Assembly (NCBI GenBank): GCA_020346225.1
Contig: CP070777.1
Coordinates: 2,689,172-2,736,871 of the forward strand
Source: Candidatus Zixiibacteriota bacterium
Lineage (GTDB): Bacteria > Zixibacteria > MSB-5A5 > GN15 > FEB-12
Reading direction: 5' to 3'
Length of the DNA stretch: 47,700 bases
Every line of letters starts with the position of its first letter. Within the stretch, counting starts at the first letter, position 1. The notes under the pieces were generated by a model, which saw only the letters and a program-made list of their open reading frames with translations, was not told the DNA's origin and did no database searches. Of the stretch, positions 1 to 9,172 are shown in pieces. The translations under genes were made by a program, and so were the position numbers.

Positions 1-353
1 TTGGTGCTGCTATCGCGGTTGACTGTTGGGGCTGCGCTTATGTTACGGGCGATACATATTCAACTGACTTCCCGACTGTAGTCCCGTACCAAACAGGTCA
101 AGGAGACCAGGACGCCTATGTCACCAAGCTGCTCGAATTCTGCTGCCAGATCAGGGGGGATATCGATCACAACGGGCAGCTTGATGTTCTCGATGTCACC
201 TATTTCGTGGACTGGCTCTGGCAAGGCGGCGATGACCCCGTTTGTATGGAAGAAGCTGACGTTGATGGCAACTACCAGGTTGATACGCTAGACTTGATCT
301 ACCTGGTGACCTATTTCTGGCAGGGCGGCCCGCCCCCTGTGCCGTGCCCGTAG
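1..353 (+). CDS. Exported SBBP-repeat / dockerin-type protein, C-terminal fragment
   Basis: The reading frame is open from base 3 to the TAG at 351-353, so only the last 116 residues are present and the 5' part lies outside the window. The first ~40 residues match an SBBP beta-propeller repeat (pattern YVTGDTYSTDFPT ... DAYVTKL). Two dockerin-type calcium-binding repeats follow: a first DIDHNGQLDVLD loop and a second DVDGNYQVDTLD loop, each followed by a hydrophobic helix and a WQGG(D/P)P turn. Such paired repeats end exported proteins in Zixibacteria-like genomes. No other sorting domain follows. It probably acts at the cell surface or outside the cell; the ligand is unknown. A hairpin terminator lies 30 bases downstream. 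Confidence 0.8.
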   Translation, partial: GAAIAVDCWGCAYVTGDTYSTDFPTVVPYQTGQGDQDAYVTKLLEFCCQIRGDIDHNGQLDVLDVTYFVDWLWQGGDDPVCMEEADVDGNYQVDTLDLIYLVTYFWQGGPPPVPCP

Positions 354-382
354 ACTATGACGGCAGGTAAATGCAAATGATG

Positions 383-412
383 AAGCTCCGGGCCTAAAAC
401 CCCGGAGCTTTT
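383..412 (+). terminator. Rho-independent terminator of the dockerin gene
   Basis: A perfect 10-bp inverted repeat, AAGCTCCGGG (383-392) and CCCGGAGCTT (401-410), with an 8-base loop runs into TTTT on the plus strand. It lies 30 bases after the stop of the dockerin-protein gene. Confidence 0.8.
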
Positions 413-427
413 CTCAATCCTATTTCC

Positions 428-462
428 AAAAAAAGGCCGCCGGCTCTTTCAATCCGGCAGCC
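428..462 (-). terminator. Rho-independent terminator of the P5C dehydrogenase gene
   Basis: On the minus strand a 9-bp stem (454-462 pairing with 435-443, one G-U pair) with a 10-base loop is followed by seven T residues (complement of the A run 428-434). It lies 37 bases after the stop of the dehydrogenase gene. Confidence 0.8.
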
Positions 463-498
463 TGTGTAGACTACATAGAAGTGGCTGAGCCGCCCGCC

Positions 499-2118
499 TC
501 AGCCCATGAACGGATAGCGGTAATCCGTCGGCGCGACGAAGTTCTCCTTGATCGATCGCGGCGATGTCCAGCGCAGCATGTTCTGAATCCCACCCGCTTT
601 GTCGTTCGTCCCCGACGCCCGCCCGCCGCCGAACGGCTGCTGGCCGACTACCGCTCCGGTCGGCTTATCGTTAATGTAAAAATTGCCTGCTGCGTGGCGC
701 AATGTGCGCTCGGCCAGTTCAATCGCCTTGCGGTCGACGGCAAAAATCGCTCCGGTCAGCGCGTAGGGCGAGGTCTGGTCGCAGAGGTGGAGCGTTTTGG
801 CGTACTCGTCATCTTTGTAGACATAGATGGTCACCACCGGCCCGAATATTTCTTCCTCCATCAGCTTGAAATTCGGATCGGTGGCCAGCACCATGGTCGG
901 TTCGATGAAATAGCCTTTGGACTTATCGTAACCGCCGCCGCAGAGAATCTCGGCATCGCCGGCGGTTTTGGCGAAATCGATGTACTCGGTGATAGAGTCG
1001 AACGCGCTCTCGTCGATAATGGCGTTGACGAAATTACCGAAATCTTCCGGGTCACCCATTTTGAGCCCCTTCACCTGGGAGACCAGCTCGTCTTTTATCT
1101 TATCCCAGAGCGATTGTGCGATATAGCACCGCGAGGCCGCTGAGCACTTCTGCCCCTGGTATTCGAAAGCACCGCGCACGATGGCCGTGATTAGTTCTTC
1201 GGGAACGGCCGAGGTATGGGCGAAGATGAAATCTTTACCGCCCGTCTCACCCACGATACGGGGATAGGCGCGGTAGTTGGCGATATTCTCGCCGACCGTT
1301 CGCCACATCGTCTGGAAAGTGGCCGTGGAACCGGTGAAATGAATACCGGCCAGGTGCTTGTTGCGCAGGACGGTGTCGCCTATGGCGGCACCCCGGGCGA
1401 AAATCATGTTGATCACGCCGTCGGGCAGACCTGCTTCGCGCAGTATCTTCATCAGCCAATGTGAGGTGTAAGCGGCGGTCGAGGCCGGCTTCCACACTAC
1501 CACGTTGCCAAGCATGGCCGGCGCCGTCGGCAGGTTACCGTTGATGGAGACAAAGTTGAACGGTGTTACCGCGAACACGAAACCTTCCAGAGGCCGGTGG
1601 TCCAGCCGGTCCCATATCATCGGGGCGTTATCCGGTTGAATCTCATAGATTTGCTGCATATAATAGGCGTTGAACCGCCAGAAATCGACCAGTTCGCACA
1701 CGCTGTCAATCTCCGCCTGAAAGATCGTCTTGGAGTGGGCCAGCATGGTGGCGGCGTTCATCTTGTGGCGGTACGGGCCAGCCAGCAGATCGGCTGCTTT
1801 CAGGAATATTGACGCCCGGTGTTCCCAGGGAAGATGCTCCCAGGTCTTCTGCGCTTCCAGGGCCGTCTCAACAGCCTTCTGAACTTCCGCTTCCGCTCCT
1901 TGGTAGTAGTGACCAAGCTTCAACTTAAGATTGTGCGGACTGAGAATATCGACGGTCTTGCCGGTCTTGATCTCGCTTCCCCCTATTACCAGCGGAATCT
2001 CGAGCGGGTTGGCTTTGAGCGCCTTCAGTTCTTTTTCCAGTTGTTTGCGCTCCGGGCTGGATAAGACATAGCTGAGGACTGGCTCATTCCTGGGGTGAGG
2101 CACGCGAAAAATACTCAT
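499..2118 (-). CDS. pruA: 1-pyrroline-5-carboxylate dehydrogenase (glutamate-gamma-semialdehyde dehydrogenase)
   Basis: This cytoplasmic NAD-dependent aldehyde dehydrogenase oxidises glutamate-gamma-semialdehyde to glutamate, the second step of proline catabolism. The 539-residue length and sequence suit the single-domain ALDH4 type rather than the bifunctional PutA type. Visible signatures are the cofactor-binding TPFNF segment (~185), FTGS (~261-264), the VGETGGKD segment with its conserved Glu (~291), the catalytic Cys of GQKCSAASR (~325) and the EEEIFGP block. The ATG at 2118 has a GGAGG at 2124-2128. No proline dehydrogenase gene lies beside it; the gene stands alone, with its own terminator downstream and tRNA-Glu upstream. 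I am sure of the family and fairly sure of the substrate, because the C-terminal half keeps the P5CDH pattern around GQQPFGGGRASGTNDKAGG. Confidence 0.93.
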   Translation of the reverse strand: MSIFRVPHPRNEPVLSYVLSSPERKQLEKELKALKANPLEIPLVIGGSEIKTGKTVDILSPHNLKLKLGHYYQGAEAEVQKAVETALEAQKTWEHLPWEHRASIFLKAADLLAGPYRHKMNAATMLAHSKTIFQAEIDSVCELVDFWRFNAYYMQQIYEIQPDNAPMIWDRLDHRPLEGFVFAVTPFNFVSINGNLPTAPAMLGNVVVWKPASTAAYTSHWLMKILREAGLPDGVINMIFARGAAIGDTVLRNKHLAGIHFTGSTATFQTMWRTVGENIANYRAYPRIVGETGGKDFIFAHTSAVPEELITAIVRGAFEYQGQKCSAASRCYIAQSLWDKIKDELVSQVKGLKMGDPEDFGNFVNAIIDESAFDSITEYIDFAKTAGDAEILCGGGYDKSKGYFIEPTMVLATDPNFKLMEEEIFGPVVTIYVYKDDEYAKTLHLCDQTSPYALTGAIFAVDRKAIELAERTLRHAAGNFYINDKPTGAVVGQQPFGGGRASGTNDKAGGIQNMLRWTSPRSIKENFVAPTDYRYPFMG

Positions 2119-2335
2119 TTAAACCTCCACATCGGCGCCGGCCTCACAGCCGACGCGCTCATTTTTTCAGCCTTTGAAATTCGTCGAACAGTCAATTTTT
2201 TGGACTTCCATTTTAATTAGAAAACACCACGGGGGCAAGAGATTAGTCTCCCGTTTTAAGGTCAGGCGGCATACCTTGAGGTGCTGTGTGACTTAAATGG
2301 CAGTGGAGGTTGAAATCTTCAATCGGCAAGAAAAA

Positions 2336-2408
2336 TGACCCCAACGGGAGTCGAACCCGTGTTACCGCCGTGAAAGGGCGGTGTCCTAGGCCACTAGACG
2401 ATGGGGTC
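2336..2408 (-). tRNA. tRNA-Glu (anticodon TTC)
   Basis: The minus strand folds as a 73-base cloverleaf without an encoded CCA. The acceptor stem is GACCCCA/TGGGGTC (2402-2408 with 2337-2343) with discriminator A. The D arm contains CGTCTAGTGGCCTAGGAC, the anticodon stem is CCGCC/GGCGG with loop CTTTCAC (anticodon TTC), and the T arm contains GGTTCGACTCC. The sequence closely follows bacterial tRNA-Glu. Confidence 0.95.
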
Positions 2409-2947
2409 GTTTGCTGAATTGGCGACGTATTATAACCGTTTTCGGTTATCTGTCAAGCAAATTAACCTCTTGGCAATTCAGGCTGCCAGCCGCCGGCATG
2501 CACAAATCTGATTCGGCTCTTCGGCGCAGTTTCTGCCTCCCAATCAGTGTTTGGAGAAAAAAATCAGCTTCAAGATCGGTGCGTTTTGGGGAATCAGAGG
2601 CCTTCAGAAACGTCTCGGGAAGGCAATCTGACTCCGTGTCAGTTTCATTGACTGACAAAGCCGGGATCTTCCGGCGTGTGACAAAGATTACGCGGGACGC
2701 GCCTCGCATTGCGGGAGTCGCAGACAAACCGCAGAGAGCCAGCATCTTACGATGCGATGGTTTCCCCCGGCACGGTCGCATGCGGCAAAGCTACTCGTTC
2801 AGATAACACATTTCAGTGGGACACAAGTGTCGGTGTCGGCTCGCACTGGCTCCAGTCCCCGGCACTTGCCGCCAGCAGGGCACGACTGGGGTCGTGGCGG
2901 GCCGGGAAAGGACCGGGTTTTGACATGCACCCGAAACCATTTTTTTG
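2409..2947. other. Non-coding stretch before the TonB-receptor operon
   Basis: I see no credible gene here: short open frames on both strands overlap one another, lack ribosome sites and give low-complexity, Arg/Ser-rich products. The only structure that stands out is a nested stem-loop at 2858-2906, reported separately. The operon promoter probably starts at its right edge. Confidence 0.5.
2858..2906 (+). other. Potential structured RNA/DNA element (nested stem-loop)
   Basis: Three stems nest on one axis: CCCGGC (2858-2863) with GCCGGG (2901-2906), CCGCC (2869-2873) with GGCGG (2896-2900), and ACGAC (2882-2886) with GTCGT (2891-2895) closing a TGGG loop. The 3' strand, 2891-2906, is paired over all 16 bases, and the bulges (5 and 8 bases) are all on the 5' side. 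It lies ~40 bases before a TTGACA box. In GC-rich DNA this may be chance. Confidence 0.25.
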
Positions 2948-2978
2948 TTGACAATAATAGGCCTGGAGAGCGTATTGT
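2948..2978 (+). promoter_or_regulatory. Candidate sigma-70-type promoter of the TonB-receptor operon
   Basis: A perfect TTGACA (-35) lies at 2948-2953. The best -10 candidate is TATTGT at 2973-2978 (19-base spacing, 4 of 6 matches), so the -35 is much stronger than the -10. The predicted 5' leader is about 130 bases and would contain the small leader frame at 3042-3107. Confidence 0.35.
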
Positions 2979-3041
2979 TATTAGAAATTGGAGTGGGCTC
3001 AAACACCTAAACTTAAAAATTAGTAAGGAGGTATTTATCGA

Positions 3042-3107
3042 TTGCTAGTTAAGTCAAGTCTTTGCCTCACCACCCATTCAAAACTCAATAGAGAAGATAA
3101 GGAGTAA
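3042..3107 (+). CDS. Possible 21-residue leader peptide upstream of the TonB receptor
   Basis: A full-consensus Shine-Dalgarno sequence, AAGGAGGT (3025-3032), sits 9 bases before a TTG codon at 3042. That codon opens a 21-codon frame ending at TAA 3105-3107. The stop overlaps the receptor gene's own ribosome site (AAGGAG 3099-3104) and ends 7 bases before its ATG at 3115. The product begins LVKSSLCLTTHSKL and has no recognisable domain. The arrangement would allow translational coupling or leader-peptide control. The alternative is that the strong SD-like sequence is accidental; no second line of evidence is visible. Confidence 0.35.
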   Translation: MLVKSSLCLTTHSKLNREDKE

Positions 3108-3114
3108 GTGAAGC

Positions 3115-5925
3115 ATGAAGCTAAAACTCTTGTGTGTCACTTGTACCTTGGTGCTTCTGTTGACAGGCACTGTTTTTAGTGCCGTCGTCGGCAAGATAAC
3201 CGGTGTTATCACGGATGCTGAAACTCAGCAACCGATTGTCGGCGTAACTGTCGCAGTCCAGGGTACCAACTGGGGAGCAATCACCGATGTGGATGGACGG
3301 TACAACATTCTGAATGTGCCGGTGAGTACCTACACGTTGGTGATTAGCGCGGTTGGCTATGCGACGGTGGAGATCTCCAATGTAGATGTCCACGCCGACC
3401 TGGCCTCCTATCAAAATCAGGCACTGAGTCCTGAGGCCGCGGAGCTCGGGACGGTCATCCAGGTGACCGCCGAAGCGCCACTGGTCGTTCAGGACAAAAC
3501 GGCGGCCATCAACATTATTAAGCAGGAAGAGATTCAAGCTCTGCCCACCCGAGGCTTCGAACAGGTAGTGGGAATTCAGAACTCGGTCGTTCGCGTCCAG
3601 TTCAACCCGGTCGTAGCTGTACGCGGTGGCCGCGAGGCGAGCCAGACGGGCGAGCTAAATCTCCGCGGTGGTCGTCGGTCCGAAGTGGCCTATTACGTTG
3701 ATGGCTTCTCGCAGCAGGATCCGCTCTCGGGTCTTTCCACTGCGAACATCGCCAACAACGCCATTCAGGAAGTATCGGTTATTGCCGGTGGCTTCCCGGC
3801 GGAGTACGGCCACGTATCTTCGGGTATTGTGAACACCATTACCTCGTCGGGCGGCGCCGACTTCAGCGGCTCGGTCGAGGCCGTCAGCGATTTTATTGCT
3901 GACAAGTCTTATGATCAGAACTGGTATTCGGCCAACTTCGGCGGCCCCCTCCCCGGCCTGGAGAATTCCTCGTTCTTCGGTTCGGTCGAACGTCGCTGGC
4001 ACGGTGACCGCCAGCCGTCCGCCATTACGGAGGATGTCTTCCCGACCGACCCGGGTCGCGAACAGGAGCGTTTGCCGAAGAATACGCTTGAGGGCTGGTC
4101 ATGGCAGGGTAAACTGAACTTCGGCCTTACGCCCAATTTCAAGGTCGAACTCAGCACCAACGGCTCTCAGGACAAGTGGTTCGAGTATCAGCACAATTAC
4201 CTTTTCAATCAGGAACATGCCCCTTGGTACAAGGATGACAACATCGGTATCAACGGCAAAATCACCCATACGCTCAACTCCAAGACGTATTACAACGTCA
4301 GCGCCTCCTACTTCATGACCGAGCGTTTCCGCGGTGATGGTTTGTACAAGGAAGACCTGCTGGCCTATCATGTGCCGGGCGGAAACCCTCGGTTTGGCCC
4401 GACCGCTTTGTTCTGGCTGGATGGGCACGTATGGGATGACTTCCTGCGCCGCAAATCATCCTATATCGGCTTCAAGGGTGATATCAATACTCAGCCGACA
4501 CCGGAACACACCCTGAAGCTCGGGTTTGACTTCCAGCGCCATACGCTCCGCTACTACAACCATCTCTTCCCGGCGAAGCTGCTGGATCCGGCCGGCTTCA
4601 ATGACATCGACCGTTACGGCTATGATTCGCTGGCCAACGAGGTCGATTCGGATGCCGATGGCCGCAACGCCGCCAAGCACCCGATCAACTGGGCCACCTA
4701 TGTCCAGGATCGCTTCGAGTGGCGGGGTCTGATCGTCAATGCGGGCTTGCGTTTTGACTACTTCGATTACAAGTCCGACCGGCTTCGCAATCCGGCGCGT
4801 CCGCTCGACCCGGATACGCTGGAGGACGCCAATTCCTTTATTCTGGACGAAGGCGATTTAGAGGACAGTGAGAAATTCACACGTCTCTCGCCTCGGCTGG
4901 GATTGGCCTTCCCGGTCAGCGACAGGACCCAGATGCGCCTCAACTATGGCAAGTTCTTCCAGCGTCCTGACCTGGTCAGGTTGTATGTCGGCGACAGCTA
5001 CATGCAGCACAAGTTCAACCTGGGCGGCTACTACTACTCATTCGGCAATCCGAATCTGGAGCCCGAAAAGACGACGCAGTATGAGGTAGGCATGACCCAT
5101 GCGCTGAGCGACAACGCCGTATTCGACGTTGCTGCTTACTACAAGGATGTGGACGATCTGGTTCAGGTGTACAGCCAGGCGGCCTTCCCGAACAGCTATG
5201 GTACCTACCGTAACTCCGACTATGGCACCATCAAGGGGTTGGAGTTCGCCTTCACTCTGCGCCGGACTCGGAACATCTACCTGAATGTCAAGTACACCCT
5301 CACCTATGCCACCGGCACCGGTTCGTTTGCCACCACTCAGGCCAACATCGCCTGGCAGTCAACCGACGAGCCCAAGCAGAACGCTCCGCTCGATTTCGAT
5401 CAGCGGCACAACCTGGTTGGGAACTTCGACTGGCGCACGGGCGAGAACGGCGGCCCGAGGCTGGGCGAAATTCACCCGCTCGAGAACTTCGGCGTGAATG
5501 TCCTGGTCACGGCAGCCAGCGGTCTCCCTTATTCACCTTCTGAGGTGTACAACGAGGTGACCCTCGCGGCTTCAGCGCCGACTGCCGAGGCTCCGAGGAA
5601 CTCGAACTATGGGCCGTGGACCTTCAGTATCGACCTCAAAGCCGAGAAAACCTTCAATGTCTCTGGCTATAAGATTGTGCCGTTCGTGTGGGTCAAGAAC
5701 CTGCTGGATCGTGACAACGCTCTGACGGTTTACGAGTCCACCGGCCGGCCCAATACCACCAACTGGTTGGCCAGCGAGCCCGGCCTTGAGTTCCTTGACA
5801 CCTACGGCGAAGTGCAGGAGGAAACAGGCCTTGCCGGTGAGGAAATGTACAACCTCAAAGAAGCCAATCCTCAGAACTATAGCAATCCGCGGCAGATCTT
5901 TGTCGGCCTGCGGGTAGCCTTTTAA
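3115..5925 (+). CDS. TonB-dependent outer-membrane receptor with carboxypeptidase-regulatory-like domain
   Basis: This 936-residue protein is an energy-coupled outer-membrane transporter. A signal peptide covers about residues 1-22 (hydrophobic run ending VFS). A carboxypeptidase D regulatory-like beta-sandwich follows (~26-110: GVITDAETQQPIVGVTVAVQG, GAITDVDGRYNILNVP). Next are a TonB plug domain (~125-250, with LNLRGGRRSEVAYYVDG and GGFPAEYGHVSSGIVNTIT) and a beta barrel with the typical LSPRLGLAFPVSDRTQMRLNYGKFFQRP and NPNLEPEKTTQYEVG segments, ending in a terminal Phe. AAGGAG at 3099-3104 supports the ATG. It is the first gene of a three-gene operon with a large exported protein and a PorV-like protein. 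The ligand cannot be told; it resembles the SusC/Oar-like architecture of FCB bacteria. No SusD-like partner is present. Confidence 0.92.
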   Translation: MKLKLLCVTCTLVLLLTGTVFSAVVGKITGVITDAETQQPIVGVTVAVQGTNWGAITDVDGRYNILNVPVSTYTLVISAVGYATVEISNVDVHADLASYQNQALSPEAAELGTVIQVTAEAPLVVQDKTAAINIIKQEEIQALPTRGFEQVVGIQNSVVRVQFNPVVAVRGGREASQTGELNLRGGRRSEVAYYVDGFSQQDPLSGLSTANIANNAIQEVSVIAGGFPAEYGHVSSGIVNTITSSGGADFSGSVEAVSDFIADKSYDQNWYSANFGGPLPGLENSSFFGSVERRWHGDRQPSAITEDVFPTDPGREQERLPKNTLEGWSWQGKLNFGLTPNFKVELSTNGSQDKWFEYQHNYLFNQEHAPWYKDDNIGINGKITHTLNSKTYYNVSASYFMTERFRGDGLYKEDLLAYHVPGGNPRFGPTALFWLDGHVWDDFLRRKSSYIGFKGDINTQPTPEHTLKLGFDFQRHTLRYYNHLFPAKLLDPAGFNDIDRYGYDSLANEVDSDADGRNAAKHPINWATYVQDRFEWRGLIVNAGLRFDYFDYKSDRLRNPARPLDPDTLEDANSFILDEGDLEDSEKFTRLSPRLGLAFPVSDRTQMRLNYGKFFQRPDLVRLYVGDSYMQHKFNLGGYYYSFGNPNLEPEKTTQYEVGMTHALSDNAVFDVAAYYKDVDDLVQVYSQAAFPNSYGTYRNSDYGTIKGLEFAFTLRRTRNIYLNVKYTLTYATGTGSFATTQANIAWQSTDEPKQNAPLDFDQRHNLVGNFDWRTGENGGPRLGEIHPLENFGVNVLVTAASGLPYSPSEVYNEVTLAASAPTAEAPRNSNYGPWTFSIDLKAEKTFNVSGYKIVPFVWVKNLLDRDNALTVYESTGRPNTTNWLASEPGLEFLDTYGEVQEETGLAGEEMYNLKEANPQNYSNPRQIFVGLRVAF

Positions 5926-5945
5926 AGGAAGAGGGGATAATTGAC

Positions 5946-8900
5946 ATGAAACTAAAAGTATTAGTCTGTTGCCTGACTCTCCTGCTGCCGCTTTCGCTTT
6001 TTGCCAAAGCGCCTGCAGACAAGGGACCGACCGGTGATATGGCGGCGGCAATTGATACTGACAGCTGGATTGACATCAACAAACTGCTCATGTTCTTCAG
6101 CAATACCGGTCACTTTGCTCACCAGTCCGCAAATACGCTGGGCAAGAGTGACGGTCTCTACTTCCCGTACACTTCGGTCGACGACATCGAAAGCGGTGCC
6201 CAGGATAATACCGTGATCTTTGCCGCCGGTCCGTGGATCGGGTGCATGGAGCGGGTCACCAGGGATACTCTGACCGTTATCTCCGAGTTCTCCGATGAGT
6301 ACTTTCCGGGTCCCATGGTTGGAGGGACCTTCATCGATGGCGCCGATACCGACCCCAACTACCGCGTCTTCAGGTTGTACAAGGACAGTCTCGCGGATAA
6401 CCCGGGTGGCGACTACGACGACTACATGCAGTATGCCATCGCGCAGGGTGCCCCGACATGGGCCGAAGACACCTATCGTTACGACACGACCTTTGACGAA
6501 CTGGGAGCCGTCGAAAGCGTCGACACCGTCCTGCTCGGACTCCAGGGAGAGCCGAGGATTCTCGGGGACATGTTCGTATGGTCGGTGTTTAATGATGCCA
6601 ATCCGGAATACAAGACCAATGATGCTTCAGGTACCGACCCTATCGGTCTCGAGATTCAAGCCTCCTGTTTCGGATTCGACCGCGAGGACGCCCTGGGCAA
6701 CATATACTTCCTGAGATACCGCATCTACAACAAGGGTGCCCTCGATCTGGACTCCATGTTCATATCGCTGTGGGCGGACCCTGATCTGGGAGGCGCCAGC
6801 GACGACCTGGTCGGCTGCGATACCCTCCTTGATCTGGGTTACTGCTATAACGCCACCAACACCGACAATGACTACGGGTCATCGCCGCCGGCGGTCGGCT
6901 TCGACTTCTTCCAGGGACCGCTGGTCTTTACGGGTGACGATGCTGACACGGCCATCATGTGGGACTTCCAGAGGCACCCCGGCTATGTCAACATGGGTAT
7001 GACCTCGTTTAACAAGTACATCAACGGTACCGACCCGCAGAACTATGTCTGGACCTATCAGTATATGAATGGTCTGGATGCGTCCCAGGGAGGCACACCG
7101 CTCCCCAACGGAACCAAGTACTTCGGTCCCGGTGATCCTGTGACGGCGACCGGTGATCTGGACGCTGCTCCGGATGATCGGCGCTGGATGCAGACGACGG
7201 GGCCAATTACCATGGACGCCGGCGACAGCACCGAGATTCTCGCGGCAGTCGTGGTCGGCCAGGGTTCTGACCGTCTCACGTCGATTTCGGCAATGAAATT
7301 CTTCGACCGATTCGCTCAGTCCGCATACGACCTGGATTTCAACCTGCCGAGTCCTCCGGCACCACCGGAGGTGACGGTGCATCAGCTGCCCGGCCAGATC
7401 TCACTGGAGTGGACTCGCATTTCGGAAACCTCGCCGGGTGACTTCGACTTTGAAGGCTACACTGTTTTCCAGGGCCCGAGCGCGGCCGGTCCGTGGAAGC
7501 GCATCGCCAACTATGACCTCAACAACGGCGTCGGGATCATCTTCGACGACGAGTTCGATCTGGATGATGGCGTTGTTGTTAATGTGCCTGTCAAGTTCGG
7601 TTCCGATAACGGCGTAGCCCGTTATTTCGGCACCAACCTGGACTTCGTAGATGGAGGCACGCTTTCCAACGTCACCGATTACTACTACAAGGTCGAGGCT
7701 TATTCTTACGACCCCGCTGCCACCCCCAAAACTCTGACTTCGGCCACCGTTGTCAGGGCCACCCCGCAGGGTGAATTGGCCGGCACCGATTACAGCGCCG
7801 AATTCGGCACCGTTATCGAAGTCACGCACACCGGTCCCTCTGACGGTGTGGTGACGCCGTTCGTCATTGACCCGGGGGCCCTGACCGGCCATCAGTATCG
7901 CGTCATATTCGAAGATGACGGTGCGGGTGGATTCATCTGGAGTCTGATCGACCTGACCGCCAACACTGTCGTTCTCGAGGAACAGATCAACCAGGCCGGC
8001 GACGAGGACTATGAGATAGTCCACGGCATGCTGGTGAGGGTTGAAGGCCCGCCGTCTCCCGGTGTCAAGGACTGGGATATCCCGCAGGGTACCCGTCGTT
8101 TCACCTGGGCCGGTGCCAACTTCGGCTGGGAAGCCTTCAGCGGTGCTATCGGCTGGGGCAGCCCCCACTGGGTCTGGGGTGGCGGCGATCCTGTTCCGCC
8201 GGCCGAGCTGGTCAACGTTGTGTTGCGCCTGGCCACCGTTACCGTGGACGGCACCTTTGACGCGGGCGACGAGAACGTCTCGTATGCCTACCGGTACGGT
8301 CGTGGATTCAGCGCTCCTCCGGCCCAACCCGAGTTCGCGCCGTTTATCATCAATACCGCCGGACTGGGGTATGACTTCCAGGATTACGAGAGGAGCTGCC
8401 CGCTCTCGGCGTGGAACATAGACGTCGACCCGCCGCAGAGACTGGCTGTCGGCTATCTCGAGAACAACGCCGAGTACGGGGCCGTTGACGGCAAGTACTG
8501 GCCTCGGGAGAGCGATTTCTTCGGTCAAGAGCCGATGGCCAGCCTTGGCATCGACAATATCGCCGGCGACGGTCCGAGAGAATGGCTCTTTATCTTCAAT
8601 GCCCCTTACACCGACGATACACCCGAGGCGGCTTACTCGATCGATGTTATCGGTGAGCCGGTCCCGGTGATGTACTGGCTGACGGTGAACCGGCGCGGCA
8701 GCGACGTGCCGTTCTCTCCCGATGCCTCGGGACAGGATGAGTTCCTGATCATCCCGGCGAAGATCAACAGCGCCGCTGATACGTTCACGTTTGTCGCTGA
8801 GGCCCCCGTCGTGGTGACCTCTGGTGAACAGAACATGGACGAAATCAGAGCGGTGCCGAACCCTTACTACCTTGCTTCCTCCTTCGATAACAGTGTTTTC

Positions 8901-9152
8901 GAACGGAGAATGAGATTCACCAATCTTCCCGCGGATGCCACGATCAAGATCTTCAACCTCAGCGGTGATCTGATTGCCACCGTTCCGCGGTCTCAGCCCA
9001 CCGAATCGTGGGAAGCCTGGACTGTTGAGACGGCCTCCGGCATTCCGGTGGCTTCGGGCATTTACATTTACGTGGTGGAATCGCCAGCCTTCGGAACCAA
9101 GATAGGTAAGATGGCGATATTCATCGAAGAAGAACAGCTCGGGACCTTTTAA
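5946..9152 (+). CDS. Large exported protein with fibronectin type III-like region and Por/FlgD-like C-terminal sorting domain
   Basis: The product has 1068 residues with a signal peptide (~1-20, ending LSLFA). Residues ~30-460 are rich in Asp/Gly and aromatic residues without a family I recognise. A fibronectin type III-like region spans ~475-600 (PPEVTVHQLPGQISLEW ... YYYKVEAYSYD). The last ~95 residues form a FlgD/Por-type beta-sandwich (AVPNPYY, IKIFNLSGDLI, SGIYIYVVES, GKMAIF), the kind of domain that sorts proteins for export and anchoring in FCB bacteria. The gene starts 20 bases after the receptor with GGAAGAGGGG just upstream of its ATG, so it is co-transcribed. It may be a surface partner of the receptor. 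The function is unknown. Confidence 0.85.
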   Translation: MKLKVLVCCLTLLLPLSLFAKAPADKGPTGDMAAAIDTDSWIDINKLLMFFSNTGHFAHQSANTLGKSDGLYFPYTSVDDIESGAQDNTVIFAAGPWIGCMERVTRDTLTVISEFSDEYFPGPMVGGTFIDGADTDPNYRVFRLYKDSLADNPGGDYDDYMQYAIAQGAPTWAEDTYRYDTTFDELGAVESVDTVLLGLQGEPRILGDMFVWSVFNDANPEYKTNDASGTDPIGLEIQASCFGFDREDALGNIYFLRYRIYNKGALDLDSMFISLWADPDLGGASDDLVGCDTLLDLGYCYNATNTDNDYGSSPPAVGFDFFQGPLVFTGDDADTAIMWDFQRHPGYVNMGMTSFNKYINGTDPQNYVWTYQYMNGLDASQGGTPLPNGTKYFGPGDPVTATGDLDAAPDDRRWMQTTGPITMDAGDSTEILAAVVVGQGSDRLTSISAMKFFDRFAQSAYDLDFNLPSPPAPPEVTVHQLPGQISLEWTRISETSPGDFDFEGYTVFQGPSAAGPWKRIANYDLNNGVGIIFDDEFDLDDGVVVNVPVKFGSDNGVARYFGTNLDFVDGGTLSNVTDYYYKVEAYSYDPAATPKTLTSATVVRATPQGELAGTDYSAEFGTVIEVTHTGPSDGVVTPFVIDPGALTGHQYRVIFEDDGAGGFIWSLIDLTANTVVLEEQINQAGDEDYEIVHGMLVRVEGPPSPGVKDWDIPQGTRRFTWAGANFGWEAFSGAIGWGSPHWVWGGGDPVPPAELVNVVLRLATVTVDGTFDAGDENVSYAYRYGRGFSAPPAQPEFAPFIINTAGLGYDFQDYERSCPLSAWNIDVDPPQRLAVGYLENNAEYGAVDGKYWPRESDFFGQEPMASLGIDNIAGDGPREWLFIFNAPYTDDTPEAAYSIDVIGEPVPVMYWLTVNRRGSDVPFSPDASGQDEFLIIPAKINSAADTFTFVAEAPVVVTSGEQNMDEIRAVPNPYYLASSFDNSVFERRMRFTNLPADATIKIFNLSGDLIATVPRSQPTESWEAWTVETASGIPVASGIYIYVVESPAFGTKIGKMAIFIEEEQLGTF

Positions 9153-9172
9153 GTGAGGAAGGATTAGAACCA

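Noticed and set aside
2229-2253. Imperfect hairpin ACGGG ... CCCGT followed by TTTT, upstream of the P5C dehydrogenase gene
   Set aside because: Only about eight pairs with mismatches, and no plus-strand gene ends before it, so a terminator has nothing to terminate.
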